Part shown: one piece after another, positions 6,705 through 14,041 of the stretch
Layout of the letters: the number at the start of each line of letters is the position of its first letter
Position numbering within the stretch: position 1 is the stretch's first letter
Origin: G039029935 sp039029935
GTDB taxonomy: Bacteria > Chloroflexota > Anaerolineae > Caldilineales > Caldilineaceae
Reading direction: 5' to 3'
Assembly (NCBI GenBank): GCA_039029935.1
Contig: JBCCFC010000145.1
Span: 1 to 15,722 of the forward strand
Length of the DNA stretch: 15,722 nt
Made by a program: the position numbers and the translations under genes
The notes under the pieces: generated by a model
Told to the model about the DNA's origin: nothing
Seen by the model: the letters and a program-made list of their open reading frames with translations, nothing else
The model's database searches: none

Positions 6705-8528
6705 ATGAGTTTTTCAATCGGTAGTAGTAGTGCAAACATGGGGCCAAAGAGTGCCTTGCGAGATTTGGGATCGGATAAAGAGGGGCGTGCATTTGATTGG
6801 CGCATCTTTACCCGTCTGATGGCCTTTGTGCGTCCCTATTGGCAGCATATGGTGGCGGCCTTTCTGTGTATGTGTATTGCCTCGGGACTGACACTGTTGA
6901 CCCCATATTTACTCAAAGTGGCTATCGACCAGCATATTGTAGAAGGGAATCTGGCCGGGCTTAACCAAGTTGCACTCATGACGGCTGGTGCTTTTCTGGG
7001 GATTTATCTAGCAACCTGGGGGCAACGCTATCTGCTCTCGTGGGTGGGGCAACGGGTATTGGCGACACTGCGCTCACAGCTTTTTCGTCATCTACAGCGG
7101 CTTTCGCTCAGTTATCATGACACCAATATTATCGGTGTCACTGTCTCACGCGTGATCAGCGATGTTGCAATCATCAACGAACTGCTCTCACAGGGGTTGG
7201 TGACACTGATTGGTGATTTGATTTTGCTGGTGGGCATTATCATCGTCATGATCTCCATGAGTCCAATGTTGGCGTTGTATGCATTTACCGTGCTGCCGCT
7301 AATGGTCATCGCAACCATGATCTTTGCAGGACGAGCCAAGATTGCTTTCCGTCGAGTACGCGCCACTGTTGCCGCCGCCATTGGCACATTGGCCGAAAAT
7401 ATCGCAGGCATCCGTGTGATCCAAGCCTTTGCCCAAGAAGCACGAATGCAGACCCAATTTGAAAAAGTCAATGCTGATAATCGTGACGCCCACGTGGATG
7501 CGGTGACGCTCTCGTTTATCTTTTTGCCCGCCGTCGAATTTTTGGGAATGCTGGCGACAGCCATTGTTCTCTGGTTTGGGGGGCTTGCCATTGTCAACGA
7601 AACACTCACACTCGGTATCATGGTCGCCTTCCTGGCCTATGTCACCCGCTTTTTTCAGCCTATCCAAGAGTTGAGCCAAATCTATACCACCATGCAAGCG
7701 GCCATGGCAGGAGGGGAGCGTGTGTTAGATTTGCTCGACACGATACCAGCTGTTGATGATCAGCCTGATGCCGATCCCATGCCACCAATTGAGGGCAAAA
7801 TTCGGTTTGAAAAGGTCGCCTTTTCCTATCTGGAAGATGTCCCCGTGTTGCAAGATATCAATCTCAACATCGAACCCGGCCAAACTATCGCGCTTATCGG
7901 TCCTACGGGCGCAGGGAAGACAACCATTGCCAACCTTGTCGCGCGTTTTTATGATGTGACGGCGGGTGTAGTGTCAATTGACGGTCATGATATCCGCAGC
8001 GTGACACAGCAATCGCTCCGACGACAGATGGGGCTTGTCCCACAGGACCCATTTCTTTTTTCTGGCTCAATTTTAGAGAATATCCGCTTTGGTGTGCCAG
8101 AAGCCTCCAAAGAAAACGTTCAGGAAGCAGCACGTTTTGCCAATGCCGACGATTTCATCTCGAATATGCCTGATGGGTATGAGACCGAGATCATGGAAGG
8201 TGGTGTGAATCTTTCTGTGGGACAGCGACAGCTTATTTGTATTGCCCGCGCCGTGTTGGCCGACCCACGCATTCTCATTCTGGATGAAGCCACCGCCAGT
8301 GTCGATACCGTGACCGAATCACTGATCCAAGAGGCATTGGATCGGTTGCTGGCAGGGCGCACCTCGATTGTCATTGCCCATCGACTGAGCACCATTCGCA
8401 ATGCGGATTTGATCTGTGCGGTTCAAGGTGGACGCATTGTTGAGCGCGGCAACCATGATGAATTATTGGCGCACGGCGGATTGTATGCTACACTTCACAA
8501 CCGTCAGTTTGTGACAAGTGTTATATAG
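6705..8528 (+). CDS. ABC exporter half-transporter with canonical catalytic residues (subunit B of a heterodimer)
   Basis: A 607-residue half-transporter: about 30 hydrophilic residues, a six-helix membrane domain starting near FDWRIFTRLMAFVRPYW, then the nucleotide-binding domain. Walker A is GPTGAGKT (Lys405), Walker B is ILILDE with catalytic Glu528, and the H-loop is IAHRLST with His559. The signature is LSVGQ (503-507), with Val for the first Gly. This is the expected complement to subunit A: the altered signature here pairs with the degenerate Walker B/H-loop there, leaving one hydrolytic site made of this Walker A/B and the partner's LSGGQ. The ATG at 6705 has no clear ribosome-binding site. 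An in-frame ATG at 6738 also fits. The repeat-filled 152-base spacer separates it from its partner. The pair probably sits in the inner membrane as an ATP-driven exporter of unknown cargo. Confidence 0.93.
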   Translation: MSFSIGSSSANMGPKSALRDLGSDKEGRAFDWRIFTRLMAFVRPYWQHMVAAFLCMCIASGLTLLTPYLLKVAIDQHIVEGNLAGLNQVALMTAGAFLGIYLATWGQRYLLSWVGQRVLATLRSQLFRHLQRLSLSYHDTNIIGVTVSRVISDVAIINELLSQGLVTLIGDLILLVGIIIVMISMSPMLALYAFTVLPLMVIATMIFAGRAKIAFRRVRATVAAAIGTLAENIAGIRVIQAFAQEARMQTQFEKVNADNRDAHVDAVTLSFIFLPAVEFLGMLATAIVLWFGGLAIVNETLTLGIMVAFLAYVTRFFQPIQELSQIYTTMQAAMAGGERVLDLLDTIPAVDDQPDADPMPPIEGKIRFEKVAFSYLEDVPVLQDINLNIEPGQTIALIGPTGAGKTTIANLVARFYDVTAGVVSIDGHDIRSVTQQSLRRQMGLVPQDPFLFSGSILENIRFGVPEASKENVQEAARFANADDFISNMPDGYETEIMEGGVNLSVGQRQLICIARAVLADPRILILDEATASVDTVTESLIQEALDRLLAGRTSIVIAHRLSTIRNADLICAVQGGRIVERGNHDELLAHGGLYATLHNRQFVTSVI

Positions 8529-8556
8529 CTGTGGATAGAACAAAAGCGAATTCATT

Positions 8557-9414
8557 ATGTTTGTCTTTCTTTCTAAATTATTACCCATCTTTATTTATCC
8601 TGTTGGCCTAACCGCACTTTTAATCCTGTTTAGTCTTGTTCTTTCAAAAGAAAATATTGTGCAGAATCAAGCACAGTGGCAGCGCATCCTTCTATTAACT
8701 GCCTTTGGGCTACTATTCTTGGGTGGTAATGGCTGGATTCGCACACTTGTGATTGGTCCACTCGAATGGTATCATCCGCCCTTGGTTGAAAATGTCCGCT
8801 TCCAGCAAGGGGAGGCCGACAATGCTTCCTTCACAACAGATGTCATCATATTGCTTGGTGGGGCCACAGGTGCAAAAGACTATCCTAGACCCGCTGTTTC
8901 TTTGGGCGATGCTGTTGACCGTATTATCTATGCCGCGCAGTTATATCATGAGGGGCGCGCACCGTTGATTTTGCTCAGTGGTGGGCGCATTGGCTGGATG
9001 GATCCATCCGATACCAGTGAAGCGGAAGAAATGGCTGAAATTTTATTGATGCTGGGTGTGCCACAAGACGCGTTGGTCTATGAGGATCGTTCACGTAACA
9101 CTTTCGAGAACGCCCTCTATACACGCGAACTGTTTACAACGCATCAATGGAACGATGCGCTACTTGTGACCTCTGCCTATCACATGCCCCGTGCCGTTTT
9201 TCTCTTTCGTCAACAAGAGATTGATGTGATTCCTGCGCCCACCGATTATTTTGTTGTTGAAAAAGATTGGTTTTTTTCAGGAAAATATGTCCAGAAAGAT
9301 ATGAGTCTACCTCAGTTCTTTTTAGGTCTCTTTCCATCAGTCGGCAATGTTGATCTAACAACCCGTGCTATTAAAGAATATATTGGTCTGTTGATATATA
9401 CTGTCCGCACGTAG
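8557..9414 (+). CDS. ElyC/YdcF-family DUF218 membrane protein
   Basis: A 285-residue protein with two N-terminal membrane helices (about 8-29 and 41-61) followed by a DUF218 domain. Diagnostic stretches are DVIILLGGATG near 110, APLILLSGG, a region of acidic residues, EDRSRNTFENA, and LLVTSAYHMPRA. The order and length match the ElyC (YcbC)/SanA/YdcF group. In Escherichia coli, ElyC affects envelope integrity and undecaprenyl-phosphate carrier metabolism, but the biochemical activity is unsettled, so none is assigned here. The gene begins 28 bases after the second ABC gene and is probably in the same operon, which hints at an envelope-related role for that exporter. The ribosome-binding site before the ATG is weak. 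Confidence 0.85.
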   Translation: MFVFLSKLLPIFIYPVGLTALLILFSLVLSKENIVQNQAQWQRILLLTAFGLLFLGGNGWIRTLVIGPLEWYHPPLVENVRFQQGEADNASFTTDVIILLGGATGAKDYPRPAVSLGDAVDRIIYAAQLYHEGRAPLILLSGGRIGWMDPSDTSEAEEMAEILLMLGVPQDALVYEDRSRNTFENALYTRELFTTHQWNDALLVTSAYHMPRAVFLFRQQEIDVIPAPTDYFVVEKDWFFSGKYVQKDMSLPQFFLGLFPSVGNVDLTTRAIKEYIGLLIYTVRT

Positions 9415-9556
9415 CACGACAAATCTTCTACTGTTCCACTTCTCACGATAATGGCAGAATCGCGCGTCTAAACAAGACTCATCAACCTTTCTACCTCTGG
9501 TTTCCGCTAAATTTATAGAGTAACTTGGTAAGTATACCCTTTAGAGCCTAATCTTT

Positions 9557-9585
9557 TTGGCAGAGTTACCGACATCTGTTATATT
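9557..9585 (+). promoter_or_regulatory. Sigma-70-type promoter
   Basis: TTGGCA at 9557-9562 and TATATT at 9580-9585 are separated by exactly 17 bases. Transcription would start near 9592. The next annotated gene starts at 9965, so the product would be either a leader of about 370 bases or a separate small RNA covering the inverted repeat at 9631-9691. Confidence 0.55.
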
Positions 9586-9630
9586 AAAAATGTGACAAAA
9601 TCGACAATTTATAATATGATTAAACTTATA

Positions 9631-9691
9631 CCGTAGCAAAAGGTGCAAATACTTACAGGCAGGCTTAACTTTTAGTTTTTGTTTGCTACGG
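9631..9691. repeat. Long-range inverted repeat (CCGTAGCAAA / TTTGCTACGG)
   Basis: Perfect 10-base arms at 9631-9640 and 9682-9691 flank a 41-base loop. The element begins about 40 bases after the predicted transcription start from the promoter at 9557. It may be a structured leader or small RNA, or the ends of a small mobile repeat. There is no T-run after it, so it does not look like a terminator. Confidence 0.5.
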
Positions 9692-9807
9692 ATAAGTAAA
9701 TACAACAATATATCCTAACTCAGTCATCATACAATCTTTACAGAGAGTGGCTTATTTAAAACTTAGAACACTCAATACTTTCTGGAAGAAATTTTTTGTC
9801 CTGAGTA

Positions 9808-9920
9808 AAATAAATCCCAATAAATTTTTAGATATCGCGGCGTAAGCATTCTCGAATGCGACCTCCGGCACAAGAGAGTGCCTAACGCCACGTTTATCTA
9901 ATTACTTTTTGGGATTTACG
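9808..9920. mobile_element. MITE-like foldback element, copy A
   Basis: About 112 bases fold back on themselves. TAAATCCCAA at 9811-9820 pairs with 9909-9918, and the pairing continues inward with scattered mismatches through TTAGATA and GGCGT-AG to a CA-TCTC block near 9846-9853. The centre is near 9860-9870. Its inner layout (CGCGG, TAG, GCA-TCTC) matches the element at 13880-14019, suggesting one family. No coding capacity. It ends just upstream of the XRE gene and could place a long hairpin in its leader. Confidence 0.6.
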
Positions 9921-9930
9921 AAGGATATAG

Positions 9931-9981
9931 ATGACCAAATACACACAAATGAGGAAGGGGACAAATGTCTATCATTATTAA
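9931..9981 (+). CDS. Possible 16-residue leader ORF overlapping the XRE gene start
   Basis: ATG at 9931 follows GAAGGAT, which could act as a ribosome-binding site. The ORF encodes MTKYTQMRKGTNVYHY and stops at 9981, 15 bases inside the regulator gene in another frame. It may be chance. If translated, it could influence regulator translation through coupling. Confidence 0.2.
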   Translation: MTKYTQMRKGTNVYHY

Positions 9982-10354
9982 GGGTGAAGATCCAAAAACA
10001 CTAGATGATACAACACTAGATACTGGATCAAATGACAAGGGAGAAAACGTTGTAAACCAAAAGGGGAGTAACAGCGGGGACACGATTGTTACAATTGATG
10101 ACGATACAATCGATAAGGAGGTAGAGGATGTCTGTCTACGCTTTGGGACCAGTGTGCGCACTATGCGTCGTGCTAAGGAGATGACCCAGCACGATCTAGC
10201 AGATAAGTCAGGGCTGAACCGTACCTATATGGTACGTGTCGAATCTGGTGACCGAAATATCACACTCAAAACGGCACACAAAATTGCAAAGGCACTGGAA
10301 ACAGATGTAATATCACTGTTGCAGGGTGTTGAGATTGTACTCAAAACTGGATAG
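9965..10354 (+). CDS. XRE-family helix-turn-helix regulator
   Basis: A 129-residue cytoplasmic DNA-binding protein. Residues 59-119 form a complete XRE/Cro-CI type HTH: FGTSVRTMRRAKEMTQHDLA, SGLNRTYMVRVESGDRNIT and LKTAHKIAKALETDV. The first 55 residues are an unusual hydrophilic extension rich in Asp, Thr, Asn and Gly, probably disordered. The start is supported by GAGGAAGGGG directly upstream of the ATG at 9965. The RTY..RVESG.RN wording is shared with controller proteins of restriction-modification loci and with many stand-alone regulators. There is no restriction or methylase gene here, so the target is unknown. It lies alone, convergent with the gamma-carbonic-anhydrase-like gene and separated from it by a strong terminator. 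The foldback element and a promoter lie upstream. Confidence 0.9.
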   Translation: MSIIIKGEDPKTLDDTTLDTGSNDKGENVVNQKGSNSGDTIVTIDDDTIDKEVEDVCLRFGTSVRTMRRAKEMTQHDLADKSGLNRTYMVRVESGDRNITLKTAHKIAKALETDVISLLQGVEIVLKTG

Positions 10355-10372
10355 AGTTTACGTTCCGAAATC

Positions 10373-10440
10373 TAGTAGGCAAAAAGAGAACAGGCTGAGA
10401 CCACGATTTCGGTCTCAGCCTGTTCTCTTTTTGCTTATTA
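10373..10440. terminator. Strong bidirectional terminator
   Basis: Perfect 24-base arms at 10379-10402 and 10411-10434 enclose an 8-base loop. Pairing extends outward to 10373 and 10440 with two G-T pairs. The outer ends of the stem are A-rich on the left and T-rich on the right, so a U-tract follows the GC-rich core in either direction. It lies between the convergent XRE and gamma-carbonic-anhydrase-like genes. Confidence 0.93.
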
Positions 10441-10451
10441 GAGGCAGCCTA

Positions 10452-10973
10452 TCAACTTGCCATAAACTGTCTGGCTCGCTCTACATAATGCCATGCCGAA
10501 CTACGATTGCTCTCAATTTCCTCATCCGACAATGCACGTGCAACCTTAGCCGGACTCCCCAAAATCAATGACCCTGGTGGAAACGTCTTGCGTTCTGTGA
10601 CCAATGCACCTGCCCCCACAATTGAATTTTCGCCAATCACGGCGTTGTTCAGAATGATCGATCCCATACCCACAACCGTATTGTCACCCACCGTTGCACC
10701 ATGCACAATCGCCCCGTGCCCAACTGTGACCCCTTCCCCAATCGTCACAGGTGCGCCTGGGTCCACATGAAAGATGGCTCCTTCTTGGATATTTGTGCCT
10801 TTACCGATTTTGATGGGTTCATTGTCACCACGCATGGTTGCGTTAAACCACACACTGCAATCTTCCGAAAGATGGACTTCGCCCACAATCACGGCACCTT
10901 GGGCAATAAAGACGCTTGAGTGAACAAGGTCAGCGTTAAATTTGGTCTTGGCGACCGATTCTGAAATTGACAT
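10452..10973 (-). CDS. Gamma-carbonic-anhydrase family protein (left-handed beta-helix)
   Basis: A 173-residue cytoplasmic protein made of hexapeptide repeats forming a left-handed beta-helix, with a C-terminal helix (about 145-173), the usual size for the family and normally a trimer. It has MRGDNEPIKIG, TNIQEG (family form NiQDG) and the three metal-binding histidines His69 (IFHVDPG), His86 and His91 (VGHGAIVHG). Members include the archaeal zinc/iron enzyme Cam and the bacterial YrdA/PaaY/CaiE group, where activity is carbonic anhydrase, thioesterase or unproven. Catalysis here is therefore not certain. AGGAG lies shortly before the ATG at 10973. The gene ends at the bidirectional terminator. 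The C45-family gene upstream is on the same strand, but the 146-base gap with an inverted repeat suggests a separate promoter. Confidence 0.92.
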   Translation of the reverse strand: MSISESVAKTKFNADLVHSSVFIAQGAVIVGEVHLSEDCSVWFNATMRGDNEPIKIGKGTNIQEGAIFHVDPGAPVTIGEGVTVGHGAIVHGATVGDNTVVGMGSIILNNAVIGENSIVGAGALVTERKTFPPGSLILGSPAKVARALSDEEIESNRSSAWHYVERARQFMAS

Positions 10974-10997
10974 TCGTGTTTTCTCCTTTTAAGATTT

Positions 10998-11039
10998 AAA
11001 CGATGAACTCAATAGACACATGGCGTTTAGTCATCGTTT
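10998..11039. promoter_or_regulatory. Inverted repeat upstream of the gamma-carbonic-anhydrase-like gene
   Basis: AAACGATGA at 10998-11006 and TCATCGTTT at 11031-11039 are perfect 9-base inverted arms with a 24-base spacer, starting 25 bases before the gene on the minus strand. It could be an operator pair, a leader stem or the remnant of a repeat. Nothing in the window identifies a binding protein. Confidence 0.4.
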
Positions 11040-11119
11040 CGTCTAACCAGCAGGATGCCTATGTTACTATAAACAAAACAATGACCAATACCGACGTATG
11101 CAATGAGTTGTAGACAAAT

Positions 11120-12220
11120 TTATAGCTGATAACGCTGATAGGTACTCTTACATGGCTGTCCGTCTGCAAGGTACATTTCCCGTTGATGTAAATCCATGAC
11201 GACAGAAACCAGTGTGCATGTACGCATATAGCTAGGCCATTTTGGGTTTTTGTGCGCACAAATTGATTCTGGTTGATTGGTATGATCACGCAGATAATCT
11301 TGAATCGTATCAATATCTGTGGGTGATTTTGTGCGTAATAGCCTATCCAGCCGTGTGCAACGGGTTTGTGATGTTTCGATATACTCAGGGTCTGGCTCTT
11401 CTATACCCAGTTTTTCTGGTGCAAGAAAATTATTGGTATGGACAAAGAGTCCGTCTTGCCAGCCATGCAGATTGGCTTTCGTTGAAGATGTCTCAATATT
11501 AACTAGATGATCGGGTGGCTGTGCCATTAAAAAATTGGCCGAACCTGTCCGATTCGATTGTATAACAATCTCTTTAGCAGCATCTATAGTCGATTGGCGT
11601 AAAATTTCATAGCAACGCACATGAAATGGTTTGGTCACGCTGGTTAAGCTGTCGCTGGTCGTATTTAATCCGTTAATCGCCAACCCCAGTCTTGCGGAAT
11701 TAAAACCAATCTTGGCCCCGACAATGCCTGCTTCACTAAACGCCAACGTCTGCAAACCATCCTGTTCTTCAGTATGGAGCAAAGCACCCTCGATACCCGC
11801 CAACCAATCCCATGTTTGCCCTATCAATAAATGGTTGTTGGGGGCAGATTTTCGCACAGCAAACGCTGTACAACCGTCCGATCCTCTTATTGGCACCTGT
11901 TTTGTCTTGTTCATCATATCCAAGGCAAAGATATAATAAATAAGCTCATATCGAATATTGAGAATGATGATGTTGGTCATAGGTATTGCTGAACCAGCCG
12001 CAATACCCTGCATGTTCTGATAATAGGATGGGTTTTGTGTAGCGATTATACGCTTGTATTGTTCGGCTAACTCAACCACTTTCGCTTGCAATAGACCTGC
12101 TTGCTTTATATAATTTAGATAAATAGCTAAATTGTGTTCTATTTGGCCGTATAATGCCTTTCCATGCTGAACGCCCTGTTGATAGGGCGTCCCCGTCAGC
12201 CTCAAATATGGCAAACTCAT
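11120..12220 (-). CDS. C45-family Ntn hydrolase (acyl-CoA:6-APA acyltransferase-like)
   Basis: A 366-residue protein related to fungal isopenicillin-N acyltransferase and to carcinine and beta-alanyl-amine hydrolases. Diagnostic features are GSDGCTAF with the putative nucleophile Cys117 (cleavage before it would create the active N-terminal Cys), GQTWDW, EAGIVGAKIGFNS, HTNNF, and a late LRDH....SICAH segment. Family members are made as inactive precursors that cut themselves, then hydrolyse or transfer acyl groups on amides. No signal peptide is seen, so it is probably cytoplasmic. AAAGGATG precedes the ATG at 12220. It is divergent from a flavin amine oxidase, with a 38-base dyad 39 bases before the start. 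A role in releasing an amine from an acyl-amide is an inference. Confidence 0.88.
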   Translation of the reverse strand: MSLPYLRLTGTPYQQGVQHGKALYGQIEHNLAIYLNYIKQAGLLQAKVVELAEQYKRIIATQNPSYYQNMQGIAAGSAIPMTNIIILNIRYELIYYIFALDMMNKTKQVPIRGSDGCTAFAVRKSAPNNHLLIGQTWDWLAGIEGALLHTEEQDGLQTLAFSEAGIVGAKIGFNSARLGLAINGLNTTSDSLTSVTKPFHVRCYEILRQSTIDAAKEIVIQSNRTGSANFLMAQPPDHLVNIETSSTKANLHGWQDGLFVHTNNFLAPEKLGIEEPDPEYIETSQTRCTRLDRLLRTKSPTDIDTIQDYLRDHTNQPESICAHKNPKWPSYMRTCTLVSVVMDLHQREMYLADGQPCKSTYQRYQL

Positions 12221-12258
12221 TATCGCATCCTTTCAGTATTTATCCAATAGGATTGATG

Positions 12259-12296
12259 AAATGATAGCGGTTTGATATATCAAGCTGCTATCATTT
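12259..12296. promoter_or_regulatory. 38-base loopless dyad, probable operator
   Basis: Two 19-base half sites, 12259-12277 and 12278-12296, are inverted about a centre with no loop. They match at 17 of 19 positions, and the two mismatches would be G-T pairs in a hairpin. The dyad lies 39-76 bases before the start of the C45-family gene and about 175 before the amine oxidase. A centred, unlooped palindrome of this size suits a dimeric or tetrameric repressor better than a terminator. Confidence 0.6.
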
Positions 12297-12393
12297 TACC
12301 CGTGTAATCAACACCATCTGCGTAAGCCCTATTGAATTAAGTCAATTCCACATGAATACATCATAAGATACAATCATATTAATCTGAAATCCA

Positions 12394-12402
12394 TGCTATA
12401 AT
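12394..12402 (+). promoter_or_regulatory. Extended -10 promoter of the amine oxidase gene
   Basis: TGCTATAAT at 12394-12402 is a perfect extended -10 element. No good -35 is visible, which extended -10 promoters tolerate. Transcription would start near 12409, leaving a leader of about 60 bases before the ATG at 12472. Confidence 0.65.
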
Positions 12403-12471
12403 AAACGTGATCCAGCTTATTATAGCTAACTATTTTCATATCACACAGGGAAATATATAGGAAAGTATTTG

Positions 12472-13812
12472 ATGTCTGAAAAATCAATATTGGTTGTTGG
12501 TGCAGGTATGGCAGGTTTAATGGCTGCACGCACGTTGGTGGATGCTGGTTGGCATGTCAAGGTATTGGAAGCACGAGATCGAGTTGGTGGACGCATGCAC
12601 ACGGACCACTCTCTGGGTATTCCTGTCGATTTAGGTGCATCATGGATTCACGGTCCGATAGGAAACCCAATTACAGCGCTAGCAAAGGGATATGATGTTG
12701 CCAATGCAGAAACAGACCTCTTAAACTCTTCACGCACGGCATTACAGGCATATGATGGTGACGGCACACCGTTAGATATGGATGAATATACCGACGGTCA
12801 GCTTATGGCTAAGGGTGCGTTTCTGCAGTCGGCTTATTCAGTATTGGTGGACCGCCCGAACCCTGCGCATCACTCACTTAAAGAGTTTGTCCAGCATGAT
12901 CTGCCAATCCCTGATGATATGACCCCCACACAGAGAAAAGGGTTTTACTATTGGTCCACTGTTCTGGAAGAATATCTGAATGCATCAGATTGGGATATTT
13001 ATGATTATCGTCTAAGCGAACAAACATATGCGGGGCTACCAGGGGGCGACTGGTTGCTCTATGGTGGTGGGTACAACCAGATTACGGATGGGCTGGCAGT
13101 GGGACTTGATATAGAAACGAATGTAGTTGTCAAACGTATCCATTACAGCAATTCATCTGTGCGTTTGGAAACAAATCAGGGTGAGCGTACAGGAGATCGT
13201 GTGATTGTGACTGTGCCACTGGCTGTCTTAAAGGCAAAGAGCATTCAGTTCGAGCCAGCATTGCCTAATGACAAGCAGGATGCCATTGAGCGTGTGGGTG
13301 TTGGGAGCTATGAAAAACTGGTCATGCGTTTTGATAAATTTTATTGGCCGCGCGACAAGCAGCGGTTTAATTACATTCAGGATGTTGATAATGAGGGTAT
13401 ATCACTGTTTAATGTGTGGCTCAATCTTGGCTATTACACAGGCGAACCAGTACTTAGTGTCTATCACCCAGGTCGGCGGGCACGGTTTATTAATGAATGG
13501 AGCGATGAAGAATTGTTGGCGCAAGCGGTCTCCATGATGCAACGAATGTTTGGCGATAATGGCTATGGAACGATTCCACAGCCGACGGGCTATCTGCGCA
13601 CAAATTGGCAAAATGATCCTTTCTCGCTCGGCGCAGTATCATTCGATCAATTGGGACAACAAGCGAATGATCGCCATCTTTTGGCAAAATCGATTCAGGA
13701 TCGTGTCTTTTTTGCAGGTGAGGCAACGCACCCACATTTCTATACAACAGCACATGGTGCTTACGAAACAGGGGTCCGTGCAGCACGTGAAATCATGGTA
13801 CTCAGTACATAG
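12472..13812 (+). CDS. Flavin-dependent amine oxidase (polyamine/monoamine oxidase family)
   Basis: A 446-residue FAD enzyme. The N-terminus has the dinucleotide-binding fold SILVVGAGMAGLMAA, followed by LEARDRVGGRMHT and DLGASWIHG. Middle motifs are VIVTVPLAVLK and ERVGVGSYEKLVMRF, where Lys282 corresponds to the flavin-proximal Lys of polyamine oxidases. The C-terminus has RVFFAGEATHPHFYTTAHGAYETG, the second FAD contact. The family oxidises primary or secondary amines to aldehydes with release of hydrogen peroxide; the wording is closest to polyamine and N-acetylpolyamine oxidases. No export signal is present. AGGAAA lies about eight bases before the ATG at 12472; a TTG three bases earlier is also possible. 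It is transcribed divergently from the C45-family amide hydrolase. Confidence 0.93.
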   Translation: MSEKSILVVGAGMAGLMAARTLVDAGWHVKVLEARDRVGGRMHTDHSLGIPVDLGASWIHGPIGNPITALAKGYDVANAETDLLNSSRTALQAYDGDGTPLDMDEYTDGQLMAKGAFLQSAYSVLVDRPNPAHHSLKEFVQHDLPIPDDMTPTQRKGFYYWSTVLEEYLNASDWDIYDYRLSEQTYAGLPGGDWLLYGGGYNQITDGLAVGLDIETNVVVKRIHYSNSSVRLETNQGERTGDRVIVTVPLAVLKAKSIQFEPALPNDKQDAIERVGVGSYEKLVMRFDKFYWPRDKQRFNYIQDVDNEGISLFNVWLNLGYYTGEPVLSVYHPGRRARFINEWSDEELLAQAVSMMQRMFGDNGYGTIPQPTGYLRTNWQNDPFSLGAVSFDQLGQQANDRHLLAKSIQDRVFFAGEATHPHFYTTAHGAYETGVRAAREIMVLST

Positions 13813-13879
13813 ACACACTTGGCGTCTTCAATGGGCGTTTTAGCATGTTGTTCATGCCCTCCTAGTACAGCCGGGCGTA

Positions 13880-14019
13880 AGGCCGTTCCACAAAATAAAT
13901 TACCCACAAACTCGCGGAATGAATTAGGCATTTTCTCATGCTAGCCTTCTTGTGTACAAACCGCACTAGGGAGTGCTAGCTCCGCGTTTCAATGAGTAAT
14001 TTATTTTGTGGAATAGCCT
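13880..14019. mobile_element. MITE-like foldback element, copy B
   Basis: A 140-base element with 24-base terminal inverted repeats (13880-13903 and 13996-14019). Their core TTCCACAAAATAAATTAC is perfect over 18 bases. Pairing continues inward through CGCGGA (about 13913-13918 against 13982-13987) and a TAG-GCA-CTC block, so most of the element folds into one long stem. TAA occurs at both edges and could be a short target duplication. It encodes nothing and would need a transposase supplied elsewhere. Its inner layout matches the element at 9808-9920. Confidence 0.8.
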
Positions 14020-14041
14020 AAGTATATGTGCAATACCGTAG

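Larger units (their letters stand above)
9415..9964. other. 550-base intergenic region without a recognisable gene
   Basis: AT-rich DNA between the DUF218 gene and the XRE regulator. It contains a promoter at 9557-9585, an inverted repeat at 9631-9691 and the foldback element at 9808-9920. Just before the regulator there is a 16-codon ORF (9931-9981) whose end overlaps the regulator start. No longer coding frame, tRNA or rRNA was recognised. Confidence 0.7.

Noticed and set aside
7115..7621. 168-residue minus-strand ORF
   Set aside because: Antisense shadow of the second ABC membrane domain; no recognisable domain or ribosome-binding site.
9592..9700. Known riboswitch class
   Set aside because: I compared the interval with cobalamin and cyclic-di-GMP consensus features from memory and found no match.
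9965..10354. Restriction-modification controller protein
   Set aside because: The HTH wording resembles C proteins, but no methylase or endonuclease lies nearby and the neighbour is a convergent housekeeping-type gene.
11242..11502. Plus-strand ORF within the C45-family gene
   Set aside because: Antisense to a gene with clear family motifs and a good start.
13880..14019. Rho-independent terminator of the amine oxidase
   Set aside because: Far longer than a terminator, with AT-rich terminal repeats and internal structure; better explained as a foldback mobile element.
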